Positions 1-8,930 of a stretch of DNA of 64,000 nt are shown here, one piece after another; within the stretch, counting starts at the first letter, position 1; every line of letters starts with the position of its first letter. Origin of the DNA: CABZJG01 sp902512685 (GTDB taxonomy: Bacteria > Pseudomonadota > Alphaproteobacteria > Rhodobacterales > Rhodobacteraceae); assembly GCA_051201605.1 (NCBI GenBank), contig CP179201.1, forward strand, positions 3,224,001 through 3,288,000, given 5' to 3'. The notes beneath the pieces are model-generated. The model ran no database searches and was not told where the DNA came from. It saw only the letters and a program-made list of their open reading frames with translations. A program made the translations under genes and the position numbers.

Positions 1-775
1 TGATATAAATGCCTTGCCGGTTTTTGGGCAAATTGGGCATCACATCCACAATCCGGCCATCTTTGAGCGCACCGGCATAGAGAAAACTTGGCAAATAGGC
101 GATGCCCAAACCCGAAACTGCAGCGTTTAGCAAAGACTGGCTATCATTTACGTTCAAAGCACCGGCTGTTCTGATATGCCGTGTTTCCCCACTGATTGCT
201 GGAATGTGCCACACAGATGTTACCGCGCTTGAGGCATGATGCAGCAGCCTGCGATCCGTCAGATCATCAATCCGCTCGGGCCGGCCATACTCGGCCAAAT
301 ATTGCGGGCTGGCAACCATGCGCAGCGTGGTTTCGCCAAGCTTGCGCGAAGAGACTAAGGTATCTTGCACAGCGCCAATGCGGATTGATGCATCATACGC
401 TTCATTGCTTATATCAATAGGGTCACCGTTAACATCAAGCGTCAGTGAAATATCGCGGTAGCTTAGCAAAAAGCAGTTTAGGATTGGAGCAAGCGGGCTA
501 GACCCGAAATCCGCGTCAACATTGATCCACAAATCACCAGCAGGCATCGCACGCAAGGCTGAGGCCATCGCATCTGCATCCCCAGCGTCGCTTAAAACCC
601 GCCGTGCGCTATGCCGGGTGGTGCGGTTCAAAAGACGCGTGCCAAGTCGGGTTTCCAAACGGGCCACATGCTTTGAAACGGCAGATTTTGATACCCCCAT
701 TTTTCTTGCCGCATCGGTAAACCCGCCCTGGTCCACCACTGTTGCAAAAGCCTCCATCTCGGTCAAACGATCCAT
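1..775 (-). CDS. LysR-family transcriptional regulator, 3' end outside the window
   Basis: The frame is open from an ATG at 775 to the left edge, giving 258 codons; the C-terminus is missing. Residues 1-53 form a typical LysR winged helix-turn-helix (recognition-helix region around GVSKSAVSKHVARLE), and the rest resembles the periplasmic-binding-protein-like effector domain (NVNDSQSLLNAAVSGLGIAYLP). Between them, after NRTTRH (residues 50-55), the reading goes straight to SARRVLSDAG. Family members usually have about a dozen more residues here, in the wing/linker start (LTE.G..YY). This looks like an in-frame deletion and could impair DNA binding or dimerisation. It lies 112 bp downstream of fadH in the same direction. 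The target genes are unknown. Confidence 0.88.
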   Translation of the reverse strand, partial: MDRLTEMEAFATVVDQGGFTDAARKMGVSKSAVSKHVARLETRLGTRLLNRTTRHSARRVLSDAGDADAMASALRAMPAGDLWINVDADFGSSPLAPILNCFLLSYRDISLTLDVNGDPIDISNEAYDASIRIGAVQDTLVSSRKLGETTLRMVASPQYLAEYGRPERIDDLTDRRLLHHASSAVTSVWHIPAISGETRHIRTAGALNVNDSQSLLNAAVSGLGIAYLPSFLYAGALKDGRIVDVMPNLPKNRQGIYI

Positions 776-887
776 AACTTATCCTATCCATCAACAAAAT
801 TTCTGTCATTTTATCGGATGGAATTCTGTCAGGACTGCGGCAGGCCGTGGACATTAACGGGGTTTTTACCAGACTGTTTCTGGGCGC

Positions 888-2921
888 CTAAAGCGATAGA
901 GCAAGCCGGACGCCTTGATCAATCGCCCGTTTCGCGTCAAGTTCAGCGGCCAGATCAGCACCGCCAATGATATGCGGCTGGCGGCCCTGCTCAATCAGAT
1001 CATCTGCTAACGTGCGCTCGCAAAGCTGGCCAGCGCACAGGACAATGCTATCGGCTTTAATCACCTCGGGGGCATCCCGCGCTTCGCCGCGCGACACCAT
1101 AATGCCTTCATCGGTGATGCGTTCATAATTCACCCCGCCCAGCATTTTGACGCCTTTCATATTGAGCGCCGCGCGATGAATCCAGCCAGTGGTTTTGCCA
1201 AGTCGCTTGCCAGGCTTTTCAGATTTTCGTTGCAGCAACGTCACTTCACGTGCCGCCGGCTGCGGCTGTGCGCCCTCGGCCGCCAACCCACCAGCGGTCT
1301 GTTCAGGGTCGCCAACCCCCCACTCTTTCAACCACTCAGGAAGGTTTTCGGTAACGCTATGACCGGTTTCATGCACCAGATATTCTGACACATCAAAACC
1401 AATACCACCGGCGCCGATCACCACAACTTTTTCACCCAGATTAGCATTGCCCGTAAGCACATCAAGATAGCCAAAAACATGCGGGCTGTCTTGGCCGGGG
1501 ATTTGCGGATCGCGGGGCACAACACCGGTGGCCACGATGATTTCATCAAAGGCAGCAAGATCATCAGCCTTCGCTATCTGCGAAAGCCGGAGCTCTATTT
1601 TCAGATCATCCACCATGGTTTTAAACCAGTCGACAAGCCCCCAGAACTCTTCTTTTCCGGGCACCTGTTTGGCCAGATTAAGCTGGCCGCCAATTTCGTT
1701 CGACTTTTCAAAAACCGTCACGCTATGGCCGCATTGGTCAGCCGTGATTGCGGTGGCCAGCCCCGCCGGACCCGCGCCAACAATAGCAACTTTTTTCGGC
1801 ATCTGTGCGGCTTTTACAGCCAGCTCTGTTTCAAAACAGGCGTGAGGGTTGACCAAACAAGAGCTAATTTTACCGCTAAAGGTATGATCAAGGCAGGCTT
1901 GGTTGCATCCGATGCAGGGCGCGATCTGCGCCGCTTTTCCCGCTGCGGCCTTGGCCACAAAATCGGCGTCCGCCAAAAACGGCCGCGCCATGCTGACCAT
2001 ATCTGCGCAGCCGCTTGCAAGCACATCTTCGGCCACCTCCGGGCTGTTGATCCGGTTGGATGTGATCAGCGGAATACCAACCTTGCCCATCAGTTTTTTG
2101 GTCACCCATGCAAAGGCCGCGCGCGGTACGGATGTGGCAATGGTCGGAATGCGGGCTTCGTGCCAGCCAATGCCGGTGTTGATGATGGTCGCGCCTGCTG
2201 CCTCGACTGCTTGGGCCAGTTTGACCACCTCGTCATGGGTTGAGCCATTGGGAATAAGATCAATCATCGAAAGCCGATAGATCACAATGAAATCCTGCCC
2301 AACCGCTTCGCGCACGCGGCGCACTACCTCAACCGGCAGACGCATTCTGTTTTCATAGCTTCCGCCCCAGCGATCGCTGCGTTTGTTGGTGTGGCTCACC
2401 AGAAACTGGTTCAAAAAATAGCCCTCAGAACCCATCACTTCGACGCCATCATAGCCCGCTTCACGGGCGCGCGCTGCGGTGGCTGCGATGTCATTGATTT
2501 GTTTTTCGATGCCACCCTCATCCAACTCTTTGGGCGGAAACGGCGAGATGGGGGATTTCACAGGCGAGGGCCCGACGCATTCAGGGTTATAGGCATACCG
2601 GCCCGCATGCAGGATCTGCATCGCAATTTTACCACCAGCGGCATGCACCCGGTCGGTAACAACCTTATGATTGGCAATGTCATCGTCATTATAAAGCCCG
2701 GCAGCACTGGCAAATACGCCGCCTTCGCGGTTTGGCGCAATGCCCCCAGTGACCATAAGCCCCACGCCGCCGCGCGCGCGCGTGGCATAAAATTCAGCCA
2801 CCCGGTTCCAGTCTTTGGTTTCTTCCAAATTGGTGTGCATGGACCCCATCAGCACGCGGTTTTTCAGGGTGGTAAAGCCCAGGTCGAGCGGTGCAAGCAT
2901 ATGCGGATAGGCGGTGGGCAT
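888..2921 (-). CDS. fadH: 2,4-dienoyl-CoA reductase (NADPH), FadH type
   Basis: A 677-residue protein with the full FadH architecture; the family helps beta-oxidation of polyunsaturated fatty acids by reducing 2,4-dienoyl-CoA. Residues 1-330 are an old-yellow-enzyme TIM barrel binding FMN, with the probable catalytic Tyr168 (GSEGYFLNQ) and His254 (GIGWHEAR). Cys336, Cys339, Cys343 and Cys355 (C-x2-C-x3-C-x11-C) form the 4Fe-4S site. From about 377 an FAD-binding Rossmann motif (VAIVGAGPAG) follows, then an NADPH-binding motif (VVIGAGGIGFD). Length matches the E. coli enzyme. The ATG has an AGGA ribosome site. A related NADH:flavin oxidoreductase with another enone substrate is possible, but the tripartite layout favours FadH. 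Confidence 0.92.
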   Translation of the reverse strand: MPTAYPHMLAPLDLGFTTLKNRVLMGSMHTNLEETKDWNRVAEFYATRARGGVGLMVTGGIAPNREGGVFASAAGLYNDDDIANHKVVTDRVHAAGGKIAMQILHAGRYAYNPECVGPSPVKSPISPFPPKELDEGGIEKQINDIAATAARAREAGYDGVEVMGSEGYFLNQFLVSHTNKRSDRWGGSYENRMRLPVEVVRRVREAVGQDFIVIYRLSMIDLIPNGSTHDEVVKLAQAVEAAGATIINTGIGWHEARIPTIATSVPRAAFAWVTKKLMGKVGIPLITSNRINSPEVAEDVLASGCADMVSMARPFLADADFVAKAAAGKAAQIAPCIGCNQACLDHTFSGKISSCLVNPHACFETELAVKAAQMPKKVAIVGAGPAGLATAITADQCGHSVTVFEKSNEIGGQLNLAKQVPGKEEFWGLVDWFKTMVDDLKIELRLSQIAKADDLAAFDEIIVATGVVPRDPQIPGQDSPHVFGYLDVLTGNANLGEKVVVIGAGGIGFDVSEYLVHETGHSVTENLPEWLKEWGVGDPEQTAGGLAAEGAQPQPAAREVTLLQRKSEKPGKRLGKTTGWIHRAALNMKGVKMLGGVNYERITDEGIMVSRGEARDAPEVIKADSIVLCAGQLCERTLADDLIEQGRQPHIIGGADLAAELDAKRAIDQGVRLALSL

Positions 2922-3005
2922 GGCGGGTCCTTTTTCAGATTAGCTGCCAAATCATCACCCAACAGAACAGTTTTGTCACCCCCTACGCAGCGTCAACCTC
3001 ATCCT

Positions 3006-3380
3006 TTAAGTTTGCGAACAATGTAGCCGAAAAGCCCGTTTGAGCAGGTCCAACTCAGCCTTCAAAAGATCGATTTCTGCGCGCAAGTCCTGATCCACCA
3101 AATCACCACCGACAAGCGTGAACCGCGCTAAAATCTCAGAGCCTTTATGTTCGGTGATCACAAAACTATGCACCCCAGCACCCACAGCTAACGGTGGGAT
3201 GGGGATATGCAAATGCGAATCATCCGTATCTTGCGACCGGACCACCTGAACCGCATCAACCGGTTCCCCGTGCAAGCTCACATCAAGCACAGGCAAGTGA
3301 TCCGAGCCGGGATCAACCCCGCTGATGAGGCCCAGCCAGAGACCATTGTGAAACTCGAGCTCTTGCACCTTTAGTGTCAT
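3006..3380 (-). CDS. conserved hypothetical protein with C-terminal coiled coil
   Basis: A 124-residue soluble protein that I do not recognise. Residues 1-90 look like a compact beta-rich domain (LPVLDVSLHG, HSFVITEHKGSEILARFTLV). Residues 95-118 form a leucine heptad helix (LRAEIDLLKAELDLLKRAF), suggesting oligomerisation. There is no signal peptide or membrane segment. It starts 11 bp after the DUF6478 gene stop on the same strand, so the two are probably co-transcribed. The 84 bp between it and fadH hold the fadH ribosome site. Confidence 0.72.
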   Translation of the reverse strand: MTLKVQELEFHNGLWLGLISGVDPGSDHLPVLDVSLHGEPVDAVQVVRSQDTDDSHLHIPIPPLAVGAGVHSFVITEHKGSEILARFTLVGGDLVDQDLRAEIDLLKAELDLLKRAFRLHCSQT

Positions 3381-3391
3381 ATTATACGTCC

Positions 3392-4174
3392 TTAAAACCC
3401 AGACCGGGGGCGTCGATAAAAGGTTAAATCGCAGATTTTTATCAGATTCATTTGGGGCGCTTCAAAAATGAAATCAAGCCAGATTTCTTCAATTCTATTT
3501 TCATTCAACATCAGATACCCCAGATCAAAACCCACCGACGACACTTTGGCATCATGAGTAAACTCGCGGATGATTTGTTCCACATTCGGTCCGTGTTTGA
3601 TATTCAGACGGGCAAGAGTTTTAAGAGGTCTTTCGCTTTCGATAAAGGCCTCGAGTTCAACAATATGTCCGGTTTTAAATCCTACGGTAGCCTCTTGGGG
3701 AAGATCAATGGCCAACGACAGATAGGACCCGCCAAAGTGGAACACCTCCAACATAAAGCCAAAAGGGGCAAGATCGATATGGCGCAAATTGCGAAATTGC
3801 TTTATGGTCAGATCTGCCATCTTACAATCATGAAAAAGTCGGATTTTTTGACCTAATGGGGTCTTGGAGGGCGCCGCAGCAACGCCTATGCATGCGATGG
3901 CGCCAGACCATAACTCAGGCCGCCAGGCCCAATCCGCATCGGCTGGCTTTTGAAATCCAGATCGCTTTAACTTGCTGCGCGAAATGCGGTTGTCCGCCCC
4001 GCGAATGATGCCATCCAACGCGCAGCGCAGGTCAAGCGCTGCGCTGCGCAATTGGACCAATTCCAATACGGCCATATCGGGCATTTTTCGACGAGCCCGC
4101 CGCCATATTTTTGATGCTTGGGCTATGATCGCCCGCTCAAACAAATTCTGCACAAAAATGACTTTTTTAAACAA
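3392..4174 (-). CDS. DUF6478-family hypothetical protein
   Basis: About 260 residues. The core (ADWAWRPELW, FHDC, LTIKQFRNLR.IDLAPFGF, FGGSYLSLAIDLP, LARLNIKHGPN, IEEIWLDFIFE, LTFYRRPR) matches what I recall of DUF6478, a family of Rhodobacteraceae proteins without known function. There is no signal peptide or transmembrane segment. The N-terminal 60 residues are basic and helical. The start is uncertain: position 4174 is a TTG without a good ribosome site, and a GTG at 4156 is an alternative. The hypothetical gene at 3006-3380 follows by 11 bp. Function unknown. Confidence 0.78.
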   Translation of the reverse strand: MFKKVIFVQNLFERAIIAQASKIWRRARRKMPDMAVLELVQLRSAALDLRCALDGIIRGADNRISRSKLKRSGFQKPADADWAWRPELWSGAIACIGVAAAPSKTPLGQKIRLFHDCKMADLTIKQFRNLRHIDLAPFGFMLEVFHFGGSYLSLAIDLPQEATVGFKTGHIVELEAFIESERPLKTLARLNIKHGPNVEQIIREFTHDAKVSSVGFDLGYLMLNENRIEEIWLDFIFEAPQMNLIKICDLTFYRRPRSGF

Positions 4175-4241
4175 TACAAAAAAGTATAGGCGAGCCGGCC
4201 TGCAGCTTCAAATTATTTTTTACCGCTCACCATGTAGCCTA

Positions 4242-4907
4242 TCAGGACGTGGGCCGGGCCTTGGGGCGCAACACAGAAAAGACTTTTGGTCTGACCTGTG
4301 GCCGCTGGCCTGTATTTAATGCCTGTTGGGATTGCGCAGTTTGCGGCGCAGATACCGCCGTAAGGGTATCACGCAAAATATCCGCAGCCATTTTATCGCT
4401 AAATGTGACACCTTCGGGAACATAAAGCGTAGCAACGCTGATATACCCCCCACGCAGCCCCAGACCTTGCCAGAAATCGCGCTGCGCCGAGCTTATTGAC
4501 TGCGCCTTTTGCGGCGAAATCCGCGCCAAAACCATGTTTGGTGACTTTTTTATAACCTTAAAACCGCCAGATGGGGTCGCGCTACGCAGCAGTTCATCGG
4601 CCCCCTTTAGGCCGTTCGAATCCGACGGTGCCACCGTTAAGGTGATCAATCCGACCTCGTCAAAGCCCTCGACCGTCGGGCATGGGGTTGTGACCAAAAA
4701 CCCCGCTCCGTTCTGTTCCTTGACCAGCTTTCTGGCAATGCAATAGCCCGAAGGGCTGGCAAAGGCAGGGCCGGCAGAAAATTGATGCTGGGTGGCATAT
4801 TCGACCCTGTCCAGCTTTGGAAATTGCGGCAATTGCAGACAACCGGCCAACATAAGGGCTGAAATCATTAGCCCCCATCGAAGACCTATACAACGCGCCG
4901 CTTTCAT
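4242..4907 (-). CDS. predicted lipoprotein downstream of ilvD
   Basis: A 221-residue protein with a lipoprotein signal peptide: basic N-terminus, hydrophobic stretch and the lipobox LMLAGC with Cys23, so it should be exported and lipid-anchored. The mature part has no motif I recognise, but retains mixed alpha/beta patterns (GAGFLVTTPCPTVEG, ITLTVAPSDS). The C-terminal 40 residues are Gln/Pro/Arg-rich and probably disordered. It begins 4 bp after the ilvD stop, so it is likely read from the ilvD transcript, although nothing suggests a role in branched-chain amino acid synthesis. Confidence 0.75.
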   Translation of the reverse strand: MKAARCIGLRWGLMISALMLAGCLQLPQFPKLDRVEYATQHQFSAGPAFASPSGYCIARKLVKEQNGAGFLVTTPCPTVEGFDEVGLITLTVAPSDSNGLKGADELLRSATPSGGFKVIKKSPNMVLARISPQKAQSISSAQRDFWQGLGLRGGYISVATLYVPEGVTFSDKMAADILRDTLTAVSAPQTAQSQQALNTGQRPQVRPKVFSVLRPKARPTS

Positions 4908-4911
4908 GGTC

Positions 4912-6639
4912 CTACAAATCCATATACTGATGCTTTTCAGCTTTGCCGCCCGGATGCGTCACCGCGCCTTTATAGATTTCACCGACCTGCTGCGAATATT
5001 TCCACAGCGCCCCAGAGGCATAGATGGTTTCACGCGGGCCGGGCCAGTCAGCTTTACGCTGCGCCAGCTCTTCGTCGCTCAGGTCAACCGAGATTGAGCC
5101 TTTTATGGCATTAAGCGTGATCACATCGCCATCTTTAAGAAGGGCAATCGGGCCGCCATGGGCCGCTTCGGGGCCCACATGGCCAACACAGAAGCCGCGG
5201 GTGGCACCGGAAAAGCGGCCATCGGTAATCAGCGCGACTTTTTTGCCCATCCCTTGGCCAGATAGCGCCGCGGTCGTGGCCAGCATTTCGCGCATACCCG
5301 GCCCGCCTGACGGGCCTTCGTTGCGGATCACAAACACATCGCCTTCGTCATAATCGCGGCCCTGAACCGCCTCAAAGGCGTCCTGCTCGCATTCAAAAAT
5401 CCGCGCCGGTCCGGTGAAAATCTGATGCTGCGAGGCCATGCCTGCAACCTTAACAATCGCGCCCTTGGGGGCCAGATTGCCTTTCAACCCAACCACACCG
5501 CCGGTTTTGGTGATCGGGGCATCAATGGGATAAATCACTTTGCCGTCTGCTTCACGGGTGATTTTATCAAGCTCTTCGCCCATGCTGTTGCCCGAGGCTG
5601 TCAGGCAATCTTCGTGCAAGAGGCCGGCTCTACGCAGCTCTTTCATCACCACCGGCACGCCGCCTACCTCATAAAGGTCTTTGGCCACATATTGCCCGCC
5701 CGGTTTAAGGTCGACAAAATACGGCGTATCGCGGAAAATTTCGCACACGTCATCAAGATAAAAATCAATCCCCGCCTCATGGGCAATGGCTGGCAAATGC
5801 AGACCGGCATTGGTCGACCCGCCGGTGCACGCCACCACCCGTGCCGCATTTTCAAGCGATTTTAATGTCACTACATCACGCGCCTGAATGTTTTTTTCCA
5901 GCAGCGTCATCACTGCCCGCCCAGAGGCTTCGGCATACTGGTCGCGGCTTTCATAAGGTGCCGGCGCGCCAGATGAATTCATCAACGCCAGCCCGATTGC
6001 TTCGGACACGCAAGCCATGGTATTGGCGGTAAACTGGCCGCCGCAAGCGCCCGCAGACGGGCAGGCCACGGCTTCTAGTTTTTCCAGCTCGCAGGTGCTA
6101 AGATTTCCGGCCTGATGCTGGCCCACGGCCTCGAACACATCTTGAACCGTCACATCTTTGCCGTCCAGACGGCCCGGCAGGATGGAGCCGCCATAAAGAA
6201 ACACCGAAGGCACATTAAGCCGCACCATGGCCATCATCATCCCAGGCAGCGATTTATCACAGCCCGCCAAACCAACCAGCGCATCATAGCAATGGCCGCG
6301 CATCGTCAATTCGACCGTATCAGCAATCGCTTCGCGGCTGGCGAGCGAGCTGCGCATACCTTCATGGCCCATGGCGATACCGTCGGTCACGGTTATGGTG
6401 GTAAACTCACGTGGGGTGCCCAGCGCCTGCTTGACCCCCATTTTGACTGATTGCGCCTGACGATTGAGCGCAATGTTACAAGGCGCTGCTTCGTTCCAAC
6501 AGGTGGCAACGCCGACCAGTGGTTGATGAATTTCCTCTTCGGTCATGCCCATCGCGTAATAATAGGACCGGTGCGGTGCGCGCGCCGGGCCTTCGGTTAC
6601 ATGGCGACTTGGCAATTTGGCTTTGTCGAACTTGCTCAC
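4912..6639 (-). CDS. ilvD: dihydroxy-acid dehydratase
   Basis: IlvD converts 2,3-dihydroxy-isovalerate and -methylvalerate to the 2-keto acids in valine and isoleucine synthesis. The 575 residues carry the IlvD/Edd signatures: GCDKSLPGM with Cys127, CPSAGACGGQFTANTM with Cys199, and EGPSGGPGMREML; Cys54 (CWNEAAPC), Cys127 and Cys199 are the likely iron-sulfur ligands. GRFSGATRGFCVGH and GHEGMRSSL favour IlvD over the paralogue Edd (phosphogluconate dehydratase). The start is a GTG preceded by AGGAAAGG. The lipoprotein gene follows by 4 bp. The CPBP protease gene is divergent, with a 222-bp shared upstream region. Confidence 0.95.
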   Translation of the reverse strand: MSKFDKAKLPSRHVTEGPARAPHRSYYYAMGMTEEEIHQPLVGVATCWNEAAPCNIALNRQAQSVKMGVKQALGTPREFTTITVTDGIAMGHEGMRSSLASREAIADTVELTMRGHCYDALVGLAGCDKSLPGMMMAMVRLNVPSVFLYGGSILPGRLDGKDVTVQDVFEAVGQHQAGNLSTCELEKLEAVACPSAGACGGQFTANTMACVSEAIGLALMNSSGAPAPYESRDQYAEASGRAVMTLLEKNIQARDVVTLKSLENAARVVACTGGSTNAGLHLPAIAHEAGIDFYLDDVCEIFRDTPYFVDLKPGGQYVAKDLYEVGGVPVVMKELRRAGLLHEDCLTASGNSMGEELDKITREADGKVIYPIDAPITKTGGVVGLKGNLAPKGAIVKVAGMASQHQIFTGPARIFECEQDAFEAVQGRDYDEGDVFVIRNEGPSGGPGMREMLATTAALSGQGMGKKVALITDGRFSGATRGFCVGHVGPEAAHGGPIALLKDGDVITLNAIKGSISVDLSDEELAQRKADWPGPRETIYASGALWKYSQQVGEIYKGAVTHPGGKAEKHQYMDL

Positions 6640-6861
6640 TGGGAAACCTTTCCTGTTGGGTTTGCATGGTCATACAAAAGCCCCAGCGCCTAGACAAGCC
6701 TGAACTGACCTGCTGCTGTATCATCCCACATCAGCGCACAACCGAAAATGCGGGCTGCATGGCTATAAATTGACTGTGCCGCCAGATGCGTGTTGCATTC
6801 AGTGCTGCCGCGTGTAACAGATTTGTATATTATTTTTAAAGATATTATGAGGATTTTTTAC

Positions 6862-7806
6862 ATGTTTGATGATCACCTAAGAGCGGCGCCAGCCGATTTT
6901 GCATCGCATATTGGCGAACGTTTTGACATTTGGCGGATTATTATCGGAACAGCCCTGGTAAGTGTACTCTATGTGGCGCTTATCTCCGGTTTGAGCCTTT
7001 TGGGATTTAGATTTTTTCCGGCCCTTGCAGACCATATTATTCTCTCTGATCAGGGGCTGGGTCACAGCCCTGTGGCTTTGGCCGGTTTGTTTGTGGCTTT
7101 TATACCTGTTTGGATCGGGCTTGCTGTTGTGCTGCCGCTTATGCACCGGCGCACACCGCTGGCACTTTTGGGGCCATCTCACCGGGTCAACTGGCACCAC
7201 TTTTGGGTTGCTGCCAAAGTGGTCTTGATCCTGGCCCTTGCCTTTGAAGTGCTTTTTCAGGTGCCGGCCTTTTTGTTCAGCCTCCCACTTTACAAAGCGC
7301 ACATGCTGCTTGATCTGCCGCAATGGGCACTTTGGCTGCTGCCGATGCTGCTGCTTTTATTTGTGCAGATCGGGGCAGAAGAACTTTTGTTTCGTGGCTA
7401 TCTTTTACAAATGATCCGCGCCCGTGGCGGCGGCTTTTGGCTGGCCATCGCGTTGCCATCACTGGCTTTTGGGCTGTTGCATTATGAATCCAACACCTTT
7501 GGCCAAAACGCCTTACTGGTGGTTGCCACCACAACGATTTTAGGAATTTTACTGTGCAAGGTAACGCTGCGCACCGGCAACTTGGGGGCAGCATTAGGCA
7601 TTCATTTTGCCAATAATCTAACAGTGATGTTTCTACTTGGTATGGATGGCAATATGAACGGCATGGCGCTGTTTTCGGCTGAGGTTGATCTAAAATCATC
7701 CATGATGTCGGCGGCTTTAATTCTGCAAATCCTTGTCATGCTGGCTGTCTATCGGATATGGACCCGCCGCATGGACAATGCCCGCAGCTTACGCGACGTT
7801 TTATGA
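6862..7806 (+). CDS. CPBP-family intramembrane glutamic endopeptidase
   Basis: An integral membrane protein of 314 residues with about eight hydrophobic segments. It carries the CPBP/ABI (type II CAAX protease-like) motifs: EELLFRG (Glu173, Glu174, Arg178), then FGLLH (about residue 212) and HFANN (about residue 250). These are the membrane-embedded catalytic residues of the family. The substrate is unknown. I chose the ATG at 6862 because AGGA lies 8 bp upstream; an in-frame ATG at 6847 is possible. The desaturase gene follows 66 bp later in the same direction with its own ribosome site. Confidence 0.87.
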   Translation: MFDDHLRAAPADFASHIGERFDIWRIIIGTALVSVLYVALISGLSLLGFRFFPALADHIILSDQGLGHSPVALAGLFVAFIPVWIGLAVVLPLMHRRTPLALLGPSHRVNWHHFWVAAKVVLILALAFEVLFQVPAFLFSLPLYKAHMLLDLPQWALWLLPMLLLLFVQIGAEELLFRGYLLQMIRARGGGFWLAIALPSLAFGLLHYESNTFGQNALLVVATTTILGILLCKVTLRTGNLGAALGIHFANNLTVMFLLGMDGNMNGMALFSAEVDLKSSMMSAALILQILVMLAVYRIWTRRMDNARSLRDVL

Positions 7807-7872
7807 AAAGACCTTGTTTGGTGGCATTTGTCTGGCTAGCATCACGTCAGCCAACCTTGACAGGAGCCGAAG

Positions 7873-8814
7873 ATGACGCCCGGAAAGCACTATCTAAGCT
7901 CGGATGAGATACGGCCCTTGGCGGCCAGATCCGATTTTTGGGGTGCGCTTTTGGTGCTGCATTGCTGGGGCGTTATCGCGCTGGCGCTGGCGCTGTTTTC
8001 GCTTTGGCCCAATCCGCTTACTGCTGCAGTGGCCATCATGATCATTGGATCGCGGCAACTGGGCTTTGCCATTTTAATGCATGAGGCGGCGCATAACGCG
8101 CTGTTTCGCAGCCGCGCGCTCAATCAATTTGCCGGTGACTGGCTGTGCGGCCGTCCGATCCTTGCGGATTTGGCCGAATACCGCCAGTACCACTTGCAAC
8201 ATCACCGCCATACCCAAAGCGAAGATGATCCCGATTTGCGGCTGTCAAAACCGTTTCCCACCACCCGCGCATCGCTGCGCCGCAAACTGATCCGCGATAT
8301 CACCGGTCAGACCGGCCTCAAGCAACGCGCGCAGCAAATCATGTTTGCCTTTAAAATGGCCGGTGATGTGGAAGACGCGCCAAGCTCACAAGAGCTGGCG
8401 CAGGCCTTTTCCGGCAGCTCTCTGGGGCGGGCCATAATCGCCAATATCGTTGTCTTTTATCTCTTTTGGGCTGTGGGCGCATGGTGGTGGTGGCTGTGCT
8501 TTTGGCTTTTGCCATTGCTCACATGGTATCAACTTGTGCTGCGGGTGCGCAATATTGCCGAACATGGCGCGGTTGAGTTTTCTGATAACCCACTCAAAAA
8601 CGTGCGCACCACCCATGCCGGGCCGCTGACCCGCCTGTTGCTGGCCCCCTATTGGGTGAATTTTCACCTAGAGCACCATCTTGTGATGCATGTGCCCTGT
8701 CGCAATTTGCCAAAAATGCATCAGCTTATGCTGCAAAAAGGCCATGGACCAAAGATGGAGCTGGGCCGCAACTATTGGCAGGTTCTGCTGCAGGCTTCAA
8801 GCAAACCTGCCTAG
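7873..8814 (+). CDS. membrane fatty acid desaturase family protein
   Basis: A 313-residue member of the membrane di-iron desaturase/hydroxylase superfamily. The three histidine boxes are present: His70-x3-His74 (HEAAHN), His107-x2-His110-His111 (HLQHHRH) and His265-x2-His268-His269 (HLEHH). Hydrophobic segments lie near 25-65 and 160-190 (including VFYLFWAVGAWWWW). The order and spacing fit an acyl-lipid or acyl-CoA desaturase; the family also includes carotenoid ketolases and hydroxylases, so the substrate is not certain. AGGAG precedes the ATG at 7873. A hairpin 37 bp past the stop may end transcription. Confidence 0.85.
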   Translation: MTPGKHYLSSDEIRPLAARSDFWGALLVLHCWGVIALALALFSLWPNPLTAAVAIMIIGSRQLGFAILMHEAAHNALFRSRALNQFAGDWLCGRPILADLAEYRQYHLQHHRHTQSEDDPDLRLSKPFPTTRASLRRKLIRDITGQTGLKQRAQQIMFAFKMAGDVEDAPSSQELAQAFSGSSLGRAIIANIVVFYLFWAVGAWWWWLCFWLLPLLTWYQLVLRVRNIAEHGAVEFSDNPLKNVRTTHAGPLTRLLLAPYWVNFHLEHHLVMHVPCRNLPKMHQLMLQKGHGPKMELGRNYWQVLLQASSKPA

Positions 8815-8850
8815 CTGCTGAGCGCCAGTTTTCACGAAACAGTTGGTAAA

Positions 8851-8869
8851 AGTCGGCGGATCGCCGATT
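8851..8869. terminator. hairpin between desaturase gene and accD
   Basis: An 8-bp stem, AGTCGGCG and CGCCGATT (one G-T pair), closes a 3-base loop. It is followed by GCAATTTTG, only a weak U tract. It lies 37 bp after the desaturase stop and 62 bp before accD, so it could be a terminator or sit in the accD leader. Confidence 0.35.
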
Positions 8870-8930
8870 GCAATTTTGTCAAACTGGTCTTATTTGAGTC
8901 CTAAGCGCATCGCCATATGGGAACCAAGGC

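Noticed and set aside
1479..2243. 254-codon open frame opposite fadH
   Set aside because: Antisense shadow; fadH covers the same bases with intact cofactor motifs.
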